Shown here: one piece after another, positions 17,928 to 27,421 of the stretch
How positions within the stretch are numbered: the stretch's first letter is position 1
Layout of the letters: each line of letters starts with the position of its first letter
Assembly: GCA_965199745.1 (NCBI GenBank)
Contig: CBDATB010000012.1
Span: forward strand, 186,001 to 250,000
DNA length: 64,000 bases
Reading direction: 5' to 3'
DNA from: CBDATB01 sp965199745
Lineage (GTDB): Bacteria > Bacteroidota > Bacteroidia > Cytophagales > Flammeovirgaceae
The notes under the pieces: generated by a model
Told to the model about the DNA's origin: nothing
Databases searched by the model: none
Seen by the model: only the letters and a program-made list of their open reading frames with translations
Translations under genes and position numbers: made by a program

Positions 17928-18398
17928 TTATTGATCTTGCAAAACTACTCTAAATCCTACGGTATTGATATGAGGTAGGGTATCTAAGCGCATATACTGT
18001 TGTAATTTCAGGATGTAAGTGCCTGTGTCTTGTAGAAATACTTTCCGTAACAAAGGGAACTCATGGTCGTATACTCCTTTACTTATCTTGCCAAAAGGTG
18101 TTCCGGTTCGTTCGTGCATGAGCTTGTTTTCTAATAAGGCTGTTTTTAAAATTTTACCTTTGGGGTGCAATAATTCGTATTTTACATATAAGTTGTAATA
18201 CGGGTATTCAATGGTATTTCTTATGTGATAGTAAATATCATATGATTTGTTTATTGCTTCAATATGGAAAGGAAAAGTGACGATAGAGTCGTAGTACCAG
18301 TTGCCGTCAAAGTCTTGATAGCCTTCGTGTATAGCATTGTGCTTGCAAGCCAATAATGTAATTAGTACAATGTATACAGCTGAAATTCTTTTATTCAT
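17928..18398 (-). CDS. gldH: Gliding motility lipoprotein GldH
   Basis: This is a 156-residue lipoprotein (signal ending in ITLLAC). GldH is one of the lipoproteins needed for gliding in Flavobacterium and is found throughout gliding and many non-gliding Bacteroidota. Recognised blocks are FDGNWYYDSIVTF, the HIRNTIEYPYYNLYV segment near residue 65 (family: iRn-yPYsNLy) and the C-terminal YILKLQQYMRLDTLPHINTV (family: qymR-d-L-gi--vG). It overlaps the upstream glycosyltransferase gene by 8 bases, so the two are translated from one message. Together with the sorting domains elsewhere in the window it suggests a functional or ancestral gliding/T9SS apparatus. Confidence 0.85.
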   Translation of the reverse strand: MNKRISAVYIVLITLLACKHNAIHEGYQDFDGNWYYDSIVTFPFHIEAINKSYDIYYHIRNTIEYPYYNLYVKYELLHPKGKILKTALLENKLMHERTGTPFGKISKGVYDHEFPLLRKVFLQDTGTYILKLQQYMRLDTLPHINTVGFRVVLQDQ

Positions 18399-19368
18399 GG
18401 GTAATTCCTATTATTTTTTCTATTAAATAGTCATTTCTTTTAGCGTTATTGAGCGTGATCATTTCTCCTAAAAAACCGACCAGAAATAGTTGTATGCCAA
18501 TAATAAGGGCGGTGAGCGATATAAAAAATAAAGGCTGGTCTACCACCTCGCGTCGGGTAACTTCTTCAAGCATTTTTAGATAGTAGAATTTCTCTGCAAT
18601 GAGTGCAAGTACGGCAGAAAAACCAGCAAGTATAAATAAAGAACCCAAAGTGCCAAAAAAGTGCATCGGACTTTTACCAAAGCGATACACAAAACTAATA
18701 GATATGAGGTCGAGGAAACCCGTGATAAAACGATTCGCCCCAAATTTAGTAGTACCATATTTTCTAGCACGATGTTGAACAGGTTTTTCTCCTATTTTGC
18801 AAAAGCCTGTCCATTTGGCAATCATGGGGATATATCTGTGCATTTCGCCATAAATTTCTAAAGTATGTACTACTTTTTGTTTGTAGGCTTTCAAACCACA
18901 ATTAAAATCATGCAAGCGAATGCCTGATACCATGCGGGTAACATAGTTAAAAAATTTGCTGGGGATTGTTTTAGATAAAGGGTCATAGCGTTTCTGTTTC
19001 CATCCTGATACAATATCGTAGCCTTCTTCTACAATCATGCGGTATAATTCGGGAATTTCTTCTGGGCTGTCTTGTAAGTCGGCATCAATCGTAATAACCA
19101 CCTGTCCTTTAACATATCTAAAACCGATATTTAAAGCAGCTGATTTGCCATAATTCCTCAAAAAGCGAATGCCCTTAATGGTTGTGTTTTCTTTTTGTAA
19201 TTTTTCAACTACCGCCCATGACCCGTCAGTACTTCCATCGTCTATTAGTATTAATTCATAGCTAAAGCGATGTGTTTCCATGACCTGATGCACCCATTGT
19301 ATGAGTTCGGGTAATGACTCTTCTTCGTTGTATAAGGGTATTATAATAGATAGGTTGGGGGCAGGCAT
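18391..19368 (-). CDS. Family 2 glycosyltransferase with two C-terminal membrane helices (DPM1/GtrB type)
   Basis: This is a 325-residue enzyme of the polyprenyl-phosphate glycosyltransferase type. The N-terminal GT-A domain has PLYNEEESLPEL near residue 11, LIDDGSTDGS near 40, and IDADLQDSPEEIP near 93, which carries the metal-binding DxD-like pair. FNCGLKAYK near 155 is the usual later block. Two hydrophobic segments (about residues 230-260 and 270-300) anchor it in the inner membrane. It probably loads a sugar on undecaprenyl phosphate; the sugar cannot be read from sequence. It shares 8 bases with gldH, a pairing also plausible for cotranslation. Confidence 0.88.
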   Translation of the reverse strand: MPAPNLSIIIPLYNEEESLPELIQWVHQVMETHRFSYELILIDDGSTDGSWAVVEKLQKENTTIKGIRFLRNYGKSAALNIGFRYVKGQVVITIDADLQDSPEEIPELYRMIVEEGYDIVSGWKQKRYDPLSKTIPSKFFNYVTRMVSGIRLHDFNCGLKAYKQKVVHTLEIYGEMHRYIPMIAKWTGFCKIGEKPVQHRARKYGTTKFGANRFITGFLDLISISFVYRFGKSPMHFFGTLGSLFILAGFSAVLALIAEKFYYLKMLEEVTRREVVDQPLFFISLTALIIGIQLFLVGFLGEMITLNNAKRNDYLIEKIIGITHE

Positions 19369-19479
19369 GCGCAGGTTTTTATGGGTAATCTAATAGTTTG
19401 ATAAATGCGCGGAATGATAATGTAAAAATCTTTTAAGACAAAATTTTTACTCCATATTCTTCACTCAAGTTACGTAGTT

Positions 19480-21021
19480 TTATAATATTATTAAAGACTT
19501 CAACAAGCGTCTAAAAGAAACTTTTTCATTCAACCAATCAGAAATATCGGTTATTTTCAGGCGAGACTGCTGGGTAGAGTTGCGCTCTCTTATTGTTAAG
19601 GTATCATCTTCTAGCGTTTGATGGTCTACGGTCAGGCAGTAAGGTGTCCCGATGAGATCTTGGCGCGTGTAGCGTTTGCCAATAGTATCTTTTTCTTCAT
19701 AATATACCTGATGATCGAGGCGAAGAGTTTTTGCTAAATTTTGTGCTTTTTCTGCTAAGTTATCCTTACGAGTGAGCGGTAGTATAGCTGCTTTTACGGG
19801 GGCGAGTGCTGGGTGAATATTCAGGTAAATTCTAGTTTTATCAACTGTTTTTTCTTCTGTATAAGCATGGCAAAGTATTGCCAGAAACATTCTGTCTAGT
19901 CCTATAGAGGTTTCTATCACATAAGGAATATAATTTTTGCTGAGCGTTCCATCAAAATACTGCAATTTTTTGCCTGAAAGCTCTTGATGACTACTCAGGT
20001 CAAAATCGGTTCTAGAGTGAATACCTTCGAGTTCTTTGAAACCAAAGGGGAAATTAAATTCTATATCTACTGCTGCGTTGGCATAATGTGCTGTTTTCAG
20101 GTGTTTGTGGTAGCGGTGCATTTCTTGGGGAAAACCCAAAGCACGATGCCAGTTCATACGGGCAGTTTTCCAATATTCATACCACCTTATTTCCTGGCCC
20201 GGACACACAAAGAATTGCATTTCCATCTGTTCAAACTCTTTCATACGAAAAATAAACTGCCGTGCGACAATTTCGTTGCGGAAGGCTTTTCCCGTTTGCG
20301 CAATGCCAAAAGGTATTTTCTGGCGGCTTGTATTCAGTACGTTTAGAAAATTGACAAAAATACCTTGTGCCGTTTCGGGGCGCAGGTAAATAGTATTTGA
20401 ATCTTCGGCAACAGAACCCATGCGAGTGCCGAACATTAAGTTGAATTGCCTTACTTCAGTCCAGTTTTTAGAACCGCTCACAGGGCAAGCTATTGCACAA
20501 GATTCTATGATTTTTTTGAGTTCTTCCAAATTATTTTTTTCTAAAGCAGTTTTAAAACGCCCTTCGATAGCTTGCTTTTTTTCTATATTTGCCAACACTC
20601 TCAGGTTTGTTTGTTTAAATTTTTTTTCATCGAAATCATCACCAAAGCGTTTGTGTGCTTTTTCTACTTCCTTACTGATTTTTGTATCGTATTTTGCTAA
20701 ATGATCTTCTATGAGTACATCGGCGCGGTAGCGTTTTTTAGAATCTTTGTTGTCGATGAGTGGGTCGTTGAAAGCGTCGGCATGCCCAGAGGCTTTCCAC
20801 ACTTTGGGATGCATCAGGATGGCTGCGTCTATTCCGACAATATTATTGTGCAACTGGGTCATTGCTTTCCACCAGTAGGTTTTGATATTATTTTTGAGTG
20901 CTACTCCGTTAGGACCGTAATCGTACACAGCCTGCAAGCCGTCATAAATCTCGCTGGAAGGAAAAATGTAGCCGTACTCTTTGGCATGGGCAATAATTGT
21001 TTGTAAGTTTTTCTCTTGCAT
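19480..21021 (-). CDS. glyS: Glycyl-tRNA synthetase (single-chain, alpha2 type)
   Basis: This class II synthetase has 513 residues and is of the homodimeric form also found in eukaryotes and many Bacteroidota, not the two-gene glyQ-glyS form. Blocks seen: GYIFPSSEIYDGLQAVYDYGPNG at the N-terminus (class II motif 1 region), the glycine-binding and motif 2 part LRPETAQGIFVNF with FRNEIVARQFIFRMKEFEQME near residue 260, and motif 3 SIGLDRMFLAIL near 390. The C-terminal anticodon domain follows (VKAAILPL, LVGTPYCLTVD-like). The gene has no close neighbour on its strand. Confidence 0.95.
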   Translation of the reverse strand: MQEKNLQTIIAHAKEYGYIFPSSEIYDGLQAVYDYGPNGVALKNNIKTYWWKAMTQLHNNIVGIDAAILMHPKVWKASGHADAFNDPLIDNKDSKKRYRADVLIEDHLAKYDTKISKEVEKAHKRFGDDFDEKKFKQTNLRVLANIEKKQAIEGRFKTALEKNNLEELKKIIESCAIACPVSGSKNWTEVRQFNLMFGTRMGSVAEDSNTIYLRPETAQGIFVNFLNVLNTSRQKIPFGIAQTGKAFRNEIVARQFIFRMKEFEQMEMQFFVCPGQEIRWYEYWKTARMNWHRALGFPQEMHRYHKHLKTAHYANAAVDIEFNFPFGFKELEGIHSRTDFDLSSHQELSGKKLQYFDGTLSKNYIPYVIETSIGLDRMFLAILCHAYTEEKTVDKTRIYLNIHPALAPVKAAILPLTRKDNLAEKAQNLAKTLRLDHQVYYEEKDTIGKRYTRQDLIGTPYCLTVDHQTLEDDTLTIRERNSTQQSRLKITDISDWLNEKVSFRRLLKSLIIL

Positions 21022-21182
21022 TTTGTCTCTATTCAGGGGTTTGTTCGCAAAAATAGCTGAAAAGTAAAAAGTGAAGAGCCAAAAGTGAGAAATTTTGCTT
21101 TATAACTTTACGCAAACAGATAACTTTGACCTAGCTGGCAGGGCTGTACTTATTTTGTTTACTTTTTAATTCATAACCATTT

Positions 21183-21552
21183 ATGCAAAAATTCGTGCTA
21201 TTATCGGGTATTTATACAGCAATGCTTGGCGTAGGTATCGGTGCCTTTGGTACGCACGGTCTCAAGGACTTTTTAACCACTCACAACCGAGTAGATACTT
21301 TTGAAACAGCAGTCAGATATCAAATTTATCATGCTTTGGCACTACTGCTCATCGGTTTATTGATGAGTCAGTAATGGAGTGTTTCTTCGCTGGTCGGGCT
21401 GGAGTATGTTTTTGGGTATTTTATTCTTTTCAGGATCTCTATGTGGTTTATGTCTGACACAACTAAAATATTTTGCCTTTATCACTCCTTTCGGCGGTCT
21501 GTGCTTTATTGTGGGCTGGGTTTTATTGGGGCTGGGGGTGATCAAGAACTAG
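21183..21552 (+). pseudogene. Broken DUF423 (YgdD-like) membrane protein gene
   Basis: DUF423 proteins are small inner-membrane proteins of about 125 residues with four helices. The first half is intact (GVGIGAFGTHGLKDFL, VRYQIYHALALLL), but the frame meets TAA at 21372. The second half is found in another frame from about 21412: GILFFSGSL, ITPFGGLCFIVGW, ending at TAG 21550-21552. Reading through, there is one in-frame stop and one shift near a run of five T at about 21409-21413. Either alone could be a sequencing error; the pair suggests real decay. TAACTTTG at 21121-21128 may be the old -7 box. Confidence 0.75.
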
Positions 21553-21600
21553 AAACGGGGAATTGTTAGCCCTGCTAATTTTGTTCGTTGTTCATAACAA

Positions 21601-21639
21601 AAAAGGGGAGATCATCTTTTTGGATGCCCTCCCCTTTTT
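21601..21639. terminator. Bidirectional rho-independent terminator
   Basis: AAAAGGGGAG (21601-21610) pairs with CTCCCCTTTT (21629-21638), with a further CATC/GATG pairing inside. The stem is flanked by A on the left and T on the right, so it works in both directions. It separates the plus-strand DUF423 remnant from the minus-strand collagen-like gene, which converge here. Confidence 0.85.
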
Positions 21640-21670
21640 CTACTTTAAAAAATAAGTAAAGCACTAGAAA

Positions 21671-22858
21671 TTACTCCCCACCCGCAACTCTTTGGTTATC
21701 TGCTAGTTCATTGTCTCGGTCTAAATCTGCTACAATACCGGGATAAGTTATCGGTCTTAGGTTGGCATCCTCATAAGGATGCAGTATTACCCAATCATAC
21801 CATAAGCCTCTACTGCCAGTAGAGCGTTGAGGGATCATGTAGTTATTATCATCAAGGGAAACACCACTATTAGTGTTGACAACTATATTATTAGCACCCA
21901 AGGTAACATTATCAGGTCTTGCTGCCGATACAAGCATTGGTATATATTGTGCGCCATTAGAGACAAGAGTTCCCACATAGACAGGCTGGTCGCCCTCGTC
22001 GAATCCGTTTTGTGTATTAAGCCCTGCCCCAGCAGTAGCCATAAAGATAGCAAAAGAGTCAGCTACAATACTTCCTGATCCTCTGGCAATCGCTTGTCCT
22101 ATATTTTGGAAATCTGTCAGATTCAACCAATATCGCGTACGTCCTTGGTCGGCATTGGTAATGATTCGGGCAGAACCGTTATTTCCTGATCTATAGGTAG
22201 CATTGTCTGCTGTAGTTCTATCTTCCAATAAGAAGCTATTCCATACTTGTCTTCTAGGTTCTAAGTTAGTAGCGTCTAGGTCTGCCACAATACCGGGAGC
22301 ATCTGTATCAGCACCTGTTAGCGGATATATTACAATCCAATCATAAAAACGTTGACTGCCTCCAGTTGCACGGGTAGGAGCACTGGGAAGGGCAACATGA
22401 ATAGTACTGGTACCTTTGCTTATCGTATCTAATAAGATAGGGCGTTCGGAGGCATCAAAGCCTTGCTGCGTACTGAGGGCAGCACCTGCAACGGTGGAAT
22501 ATACTGCGTATTCGGTATCGGCAGCGTCGCTAGTATTGAAGCCGCTAAATTCAAAGAAATAATAAGAAAAGTCATCTCTAACCAAACGGGCAGTACCAAT
22601 ACCAATATCACCCGGATTAGTGTTGTTCCGCCTGTCTTCAATAGAAAAACTATTCCATACTTGCATGGCAATACCGGCGGGAGAGTTGCCTTGTGCAGGT
22701 CTACCAGAAGGACCGGTGGCACCAGTTGCACCGGCTTCACCAGCCGCGCCGGCTGCGCCAGCACTGCCGGCAGGGCCAACAGGTCCTGTAGGACCTTGGC
22801 AACTAAACAAAAATTGTGAAAAGAATAACACAATAATGTGAATACTAAAATTTTTCAT
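21671..22858 (-). CDS. Collagen-like lipoprotein with a duplicated domain
   Basis: The reading frame is open from 22933, but the ATG at 22858 gives a proper lipoprotein signal (IIVLFFSQFLFSC), so I take 395 residues. Directly after the lipid-anchored cysteine comes a stretch of about ten Gly-X-Y triplets (GPTGPVGPAGSAG and on), a bacterial collagen-like stalk. The rest is two tandem copies of a domain of about 150 residues. Shared marks are VWNSFSIEDR / VWNSFLLEDR, TQQGFD / TQNGFD, FYDWIVIYP / WYDWVILHP and PGIVADLD at the end of each copy. I do not recognise the domain. It is probably a surface protein. A strong terminator lies 32 bases behind it. Confidence 0.75.
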   Translation of the reverse strand: MKNFSIHIIVLFFSQFLFSCQGPTGPVGPAGSAGAAGAAGEAGATGATGPSGRPAQGNSPAGIAMQVWNSFSIEDRRNNTNPGDIGIGTARLVRDDFSYYFFEFSGFNTSDAADTEYAVYSTVAGAALSTQQGFDASERPILLDTISKGTSTIHVALPSAPTRATGGSQRFYDWIVIYPLTGADTDAPGIVADLDATNLEPRRQVWNSFLLEDRTTADNATYRSGNNGSARIITNADQGRTRYWLNLTDFQNIGQAIARGSGSIVADSFAIFMATAGAGLNTQNGFDEGDQPVYVGTLVSNGAQYIPMLVSAARPDNVTLGANNIVVNTNSGVSLDDNNYMIPQRSTGSRGLWYDWVILHPYEDANLRPITYPGIVADLDRDNELADNQRVAGGE

Positions 22859-22984
22859 AAAAATTTTGGGTTTAAAAAATTTAAAAAAATTAAAACACAA
22901 AGAGAGCATATTTGCATTTACGATGCAAAACATTTTAACAAAATTTTTAAGACGTAGAGCCTATTTATTTAATTATTTTGATAT

Positions 22985-23566
22985 CTAACTTTGAGAAATT
23001 TTAAGTAAGAAATTACGAAATTCCTGATTATCATAATCTGCTATTCCAGTTTCTTTCATGATAATATTGCCTTTAGCAGAGATAACAAATGTGGTTGGAA
23101 TAGCTTGTGATTGGTACACGTTAGGCAGTGTAGTGGTTAGGCGGTATATTGGAAAAGTATATTTTTTTTTATCAATAAATTCCTTTACTTTGTTGGCATC
23201 TTTATCTAAAGCTATCATCACAAAAGTAATTTCCTTGTCAGCTATTTGGCGATATAAACGTTCAATGCCGGGCATTTCTGCTAGGCAAGGTGGACACCAA
23301 GTAGCCCAAAAATTCATGAAGATGGTTTTTCCTTGTAAGTTTGCAAAATCAAGAGTTTCACCCTCTAGAGTAGTGAGGGTAAAGCTATAATCGGCTGGAG
23401 AAAGCTTTTGTGCATTAATATCAGTATCAGGTTTGACTAGCCCGGTAGCCAAAATAGCGCGTTGAATGCTGCTTAATACTTCTGCCTGCAAGCCCAGAGC
23501 ATATATTAGAATAATGCCTGCTAGCAGCACGATATTAAATATTTGACTAATCTTTTTATTATTCAT
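22985..23566 (-). CDS. TlpA-like membrane-anchored thioredoxin
   Basis: The 193-residue protein has one N-terminal membrane helix (residues about 10-30) and a periplasmic thioredoxin-like domain with the redox motif WCPPC in FMNFWATWCPPCLAEMPG near residue 88. The cis-proline loop is IPTTFVI near 150. The family (TlpA/ResA) reduces periplasmic disulfides, for example in cytochrome c maturation; the electron donor and target cannot be told here. It stands alone on the minus strand, 126 bases before the collagen-like gene. Confidence 0.88.
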   Translation of the reverse strand: MNNKKISQIFNIVLLAGIILIYALGLQAEVLSSIQRAILATGLVKPDTDINAQKLSPADYSFTLTTLEGETLDFANLQGKTIFMNFWATWCPPCLAEMPGIERLYRQIADKEITFVMIALDKDANKVKEFIDKKKYTFPIYRLTTTLPNVYQSQAIPTTFVISAKGNIIMKETGIADYDNQEFRNFLLKISQS

Positions 23567-23731
23567 TTTTGAATTTGTTGAATACTTATTTTACCTCTGT
23601 CAATTCCTTTTTTCTTTAATTCAATGGCTAATATTTCATTTTTTATGTTGAGTTTTCTTTACTTTTTTACACCCGATGAATATACCACGAACTAATTAAA
23701 GGATAATTTAGATGACAGCAGCAATTCTTAT

Positions 23732-24190
23732 TCAACGATTAGCTAATAGTTTTTTTACTGTATTTGCTACTAGTTTATTATCAGCCTTACCGGCAAATAC
23801 TTTGGTTGCTACACCCATTACTTTGCCCATATCCTTGATATTAGAGGCATTTGTTTGGGCAATAATATCGATCAGTGTTTTTTCTATTTCCTCAGCACTG
23901 ATTTGCTCAGGCAAAAATTCCTGAATGACTGCTAATTCCAATTTTTCCACTGCTGCTAAATCGTCTCTGCCGGCTTTTACGTATGTTTCGTAAGATTCTT
24001 TTCTTTGCTTGACTGCTTTGTTTAAAAGTTGTATTTCTTTCTCTTGAGAAATACCACTAGCAGCAGCTCCTTTTTCACGCTCAGCTAATAATATTTGCGA
24101 TTTAACTGCTCGCAAAACAGTGAGCCGTGCCTTATTTTTTGCCTTCAAGGCATCTTTCATTTCTGTTTCGATTTTTTCTTTTAAAGTCAT
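23732..24190 (-). CDS. GatB/YqeY domain protein
   Basis: The 152-residue protein is of the YqeY family, which resembles the C-terminal tail domain of GatB. Recognised blocks are the N-terminal MTLKEKIETEMKDALKAKNK, LTVLRAVKSQIL and the C-terminal MGKVMGV..VFAGKADNKLVANTVKKLL (family: mGkvMg-l-----GraD-k-vs--vk--L). The domain is thought to bind tRNA in the amidotransferase; the function of the free form is unknown. It has its own intergenic space on both sides. Confidence 0.9.
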   Translation of the reverse strand: MTLKEKIETEMKDALKAKNKARLTVLRAVKSQILLAEREKGAAASGISQEKEIQLLNKAVKQRKESYETYVKAGRDDLAAVEKLELAVIQEFLPEQISAEEIEKTLIDIIAQTNASNIKDMGKVMGVATKVFAGKADNKLVANTVKKLLANR

Positions 24191-24406
24191 TGTATTGTTT
24201 TTTTATCTTAAATTAGTTTTAACGATGTCTTTCGATTTTAGCAATATTTTTATCTGCAACATGTGCAAAAATAGGTACTAAATCGCCTAATTTCAAAAGA
24301 TTATTTACCACACATTTCAGTATAGGCACCTGAAAATACAGATACGAGAGCAGGTGAGTCTTGCCCGTAGGGTCGTATGATTGACAGCAGGTAAAATCAT
24401 TTTTTA

Positions 24407-26473
24407 CTACAATTTTACCTGAACCTGCAATTTTACTTGCTGTTGCATATTACCTGCCACAGTATCATTGCCACTTCCTATAGTATCTCTATTTACGTAA
24501 CGGCTGACGGCATACTTGAAACGTAAGTTAATTTTTGGGGAAAAAGCATATTTCAGTAGTAAATAATACCGACTTCCTTGACTGTCGTAAGCGGGAAAAG
24601 AAAAAGCATACAATATATCTTTTTCGTAAGTATACTGGCGGGTGTCATAATTATCGGTATCGAAAATCATGTAGCGGACGCTAATGTAGAGGCGATGCAG
24701 GCGAATGTCGATATTTTGTATAGCTGCATAGCCCATACTGCTCTGCTGAGTGCTAAATTTGGTCATCTGAAACCGCGTGCTGAAAGAAAGTATTTTGTTA
24801 ATGGCGTAATTTGTATGAAATAAATAATTCTTCTTTATTGTTGGTATGATATTTTTTAATTGGTTATTGGAAGGAGCATTTTCTTCTTTCGTTTTTACGC
24901 GGTATTGCATATAAAACAAAAGATTCTTATTGGGTTGGTAGCTCAAACGCATTAAATATTCACTTCCCTTACTCGGTGCATTCACCCCGAACTTGAGCCA
25001 AGGAAAGTTAAAATAATCGTAAAAGGCACTAAAAGTAAGGCGATGTATTGGTTGTATTTTGATGCCCATATAAAGCCCCGATTCATTTGTATTACGGCTG
25101 TTTTCGCCAAAAGCTCTGCCGTAAAAGCTATGGAAGTTTCTTGCGTAATTCCTATACAATACAGATAATTGGGTAGTTACTGATAGGTTTCCTAACAATC
25201 CTAGCACTAATCCAATACCTTTACTTTTGCTCATAGCAGCTTCGCCAAATACACTAAAATTCTCTAGATTAAAGCTGAAATTTGCTCCAATATTCCAGTT
25301 ATTACTACCTTGAAAGTCAAAAATTTTGTACAATTCTTTTGACTGGACTATGGGAATATTCCATTGCGTATAAAGTCCGGTTACACCGAGTGATAGGCTT
25401 TGTTTTTTATTGTTGTATTGCCAATTAGTGCCGAAGCTTTGTTCTTTTACTGCTCCTTTATTACTTAATTCTTGTTCGGTGCGATGTAAACCTGAGTTTT
25501 GGGAACTCGTAATAAATGCTTCGGGCATGAGCGTATCTGTCTCGTTGCGCTTTACCCTAGCATCTTGCAATTTGTTGCTATAAAAACCTGTCAGGCTAAG
25601 GTTTTTAAAAGTGTAAGTGATGGCAGCCCCTCTCAAAAAATTATTTTCTTGGGCAGAAGTATAAGGCAGAATACCCAATTGCGCTTTTCGCAGGGTAGTT
25701 ACCGTTTCGCTACCTTTACCTATTTGAAAACCCCCAGAAAATAATAATCCTTGCCCCAGCTGTAGTTGGTAATCGCCAATAAGTGCGGTTTTAATATTTT
25801 TTTTATGGAAAACAGCTGCATGAAAGGAAAGAAAATCAAAGCCGTATTGTTTTTTGGTAGGTTGCCAACGAAATTGCTCGCCGGGGTCTTTTTCGGCAGT
25901 GAGTCCGATGCTATAATCTTTTGTACTTCTCAGTCGGTAGCGCAGTGAATAATGTAAAGGGCTGCCTTTATAGACGGGTGTCAAATAACCCTTCGATTTT
26001 TTTAGCCTGCTCTCTAAGTTAGTGACAATATAATGGTTGTTAGTTTCTTGAATGCGTTGAAACAAATGGCGGCTGTCTGGCAAAAAAGTATCTCGTCTTA
26101 TCTTTACAAAGGGTAATAATTTGTTAATAGTTTCTTGGTCAAAACCATCTATTGCTTGCAATTCGTAAACACTCAGCAAAGGACCGTACTTATTTTTATG
26201 CTTGAGCAATGCCTGAATTTGCCTAGGAGAAAGAATATACAAAGCACCTAAGGTTTCTTTATCTGCCCGATTCAAATCAAGTGGATTTTGATAGCTTTGC
26301 CATAAAAATTCATATAAATCTTCTGAAAGTAAGTTTTCTTCTTGGTTAGCGAATAGTGCTGCTACATGCGTTGAGAATTTTGTCTCTTTTGAAACTTTGT
26401 TTTGGGCTGAAAGTCCTATCGGAATAAATAAAAAAGTAAGCCGATAAATCCGTATAAACAAGTAGTATTTCAT
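24407..26473 (-). CDS. Helix-hairpin-helix outer-membrane barrel protein
   Basis: The 688-residue protein has a signal peptide (FLFIPIGLSAQ). Residues about 50-125 contain a pair of helix-hairpin-helix units: PLDLNRADKETLGAL with YILSPRQIQALLKHKNKYGPLLS, then YELQAIDGFDQETINKLLPFV, like ComEA. The remaining 550 residues alternate hydrophobic and aromatic strands and end in VKLQVQVKL, as in an outer-membrane barrel. Proteins with this architecture are common in Bacteroidota and their role is unknown; the HhH part suggests contact with DNA outside or at the outer membrane, which is inference. Its ATG overlaps the stop of the upstream barrel gene by one base (TAATG on the minus strand), so the two are translationally coupled. 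Confidence 0.75.
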   Translation of the reverse strand: MKYYLFIRIYRLTFLFIPIGLSAQNKVSKETKFSTHVAALFANQEENLLSEDLYEFLWQSYQNPLDLNRADKETLGALYILSPRQIQALLKHKNKYGPLLSVYELQAIDGFDQETINKLLPFVKIRRDTFLPDSRHLFQRIQETNNHYIVTNLESRLKKSKGYLTPVYKGSPLHYSLRYRLRSTKDYSIGLTAEKDPGEQFRWQPTKKQYGFDFLSFHAAVFHKKNIKTALIGDYQLQLGQGLLFSGGFQIGKGSETVTTLRKAQLGILPYTSAQENNFLRGAAITYTFKNLSLTGFYSNKLQDARVKRNETDTLMPEAFITSSQNSGLHRTEQELSNKGAVKEQSFGTNWQYNNKKQSLSLGVTGLYTQWNIPIVQSKELYKIFDFQGSNNWNIGANFSFNLENFSVFGEAAMSKSKGIGLVLGLLGNLSVTTQLSVLYRNYARNFHSFYGRAFGENSRNTNESGLYMGIKIQPIHRLTFSAFYDYFNFPWLKFGVNAPSKGSEYLMRLSYQPNKNLLFYMQYRVKTKEENAPSNNQLKNIIPTIKKNYLFHTNYAINKILSFSTRFQMTKFSTQQSSMGYAAIQNIDIRLHRLYISVRYMIFDTDNYDTRQYTYEKDILYAFSFPAYDSQGSRYYLLLKYAFSPKINLRFKYAVSRYVNRDTIGSGNDTVAGNMQQQVKLQVQVKL

Positions 26474-27300
26474 TAATTATTTTTTCTTTTAAATATATAG
26501 CTGATAGAAAAGCCGTGAGAGATGCCTACTACCTCGTGGTAAAAAGCGTGATAGGAAAAAGAAAAAGATTTTTGCACAATACCTAAACCAAAAGAAATGC
26601 GGCGAATGGGTGCTAAAAAACCTATTCTGATAGCGACTTTTTTTGCCAAAATATATTCTATTCCGAATTTATAGACGACAGCCTGCTGGATGCCTTTTTC
26701 AACTTCTATATGAAGGTTGCCATATTTATGTAGCTGGTAGGCAATGCCAATGTGCAATACGGTAGGTAATGACTCTTTTTCACCCAAAGCCGATTGTGTA
26801 ATATTGGTAATATACGTTCCAATGGAGAAATATTTGCTAAGCCGTACAATACTGCCAACTTTAAAAGTTGGTACTCCTCGGCTATCAACATTTTTTACCC
26901 AATATTGCAAGTAACTAATACTAACTCCCAGTCCTGCATTGCCAACACTATGCGAATAAGTAAACTGAACGCGCTGTTTGCTGAGTAGTTCGTCGCCAAA
27001 ACGCAATAGACCAATACCAAAATTTCCGAATGAGGTACTCAGATGATAACCTGCTGCTAAATTATATATATCGGCAAAGCCATATACGTTATCGTAGGAT
27101 AACGTAAAGGCGGCGTACCGCAAATTTGCCGAACCAGCAGGATTGTTAAAAATAGCAGATACATCGGATACAACGGCAGAAGTGCTGCCCATGGCGTGGG
27201 CTTTTGAGCCGACAGTTTGAAGCTCCTGTGCAGCGATTGTGTGAGGAAGTAAAAAAAATAATAAAACCTCTGGAAGAAACTTGCTTAGGTCTTTTGTCAT
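26473..27300 (-). CDS. PorV/FadL-like outer-membrane barrel protein
   Basis: This 275-residue protein has a signal peptide ending in TIAAQ. The start of the mature part, GSKAHAMGSTSAVVSDVSAIFNNPAGSA, is the hallmark of the PorV/FadL-like barrel group (family: ga-amGga-va--d--a---NPAg-a). The rest is antiparallel strands ending in FSISYIFKRK. PorV itself is the shuttle of the type IX secretion system; this protein is shorter, so identity with PorV or PorQ is not claimed. It is coupled to the downstream HhH barrel gene by a one-base overlap, which suggests a joint function. Confidence 0.7.
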   Translation of the reverse strand: MTKDLSKFLPEVLLFFLLPHTIAAQELQTVGSKAHAMGSTSAVVSDVSAIFNNPAGSANLRYAAFTLSYDNVYGFADIYNLAAGYHLSTSFGNFGIGLLRFGDELLSKQRVQFTYSHSVGNAGLGVSISYLQYWVKNVDSRGVPTFKVGSIVRLSKYFSIGTYITNITQSALGEKESLPTVLHIGIAYQLHKYGNLHIEVEKGIQQAVVYKFGIEYILAKKVAIRIGFLAPIRRISFGLGIVQKSFSFSYHAFYHEVVGISHGFSISYIFKRKNN

Positions 27301-27421
27301 AACCCAATCTATTAAAAAGTCATCTTATTTCATAAGAGAACAACTTGAATTTGAGTGGTAACCACATTGTTTACAGAAACATATTTTTAAAGAAAAACAA
27401 AACGATTATGGGAACGTATTT

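Noticed and set aside
20701..21006. Long plus-strand open frame over glyS
   Set aside because: It is a shadow of the well-conserved glyS gene on the other strand.
22463..22841. Plus-strand frames over the collagen-like gene
   Set aside because: They are shadows of the Gly-X-Y region; the minus-strand protein has a signal and two matching domains.
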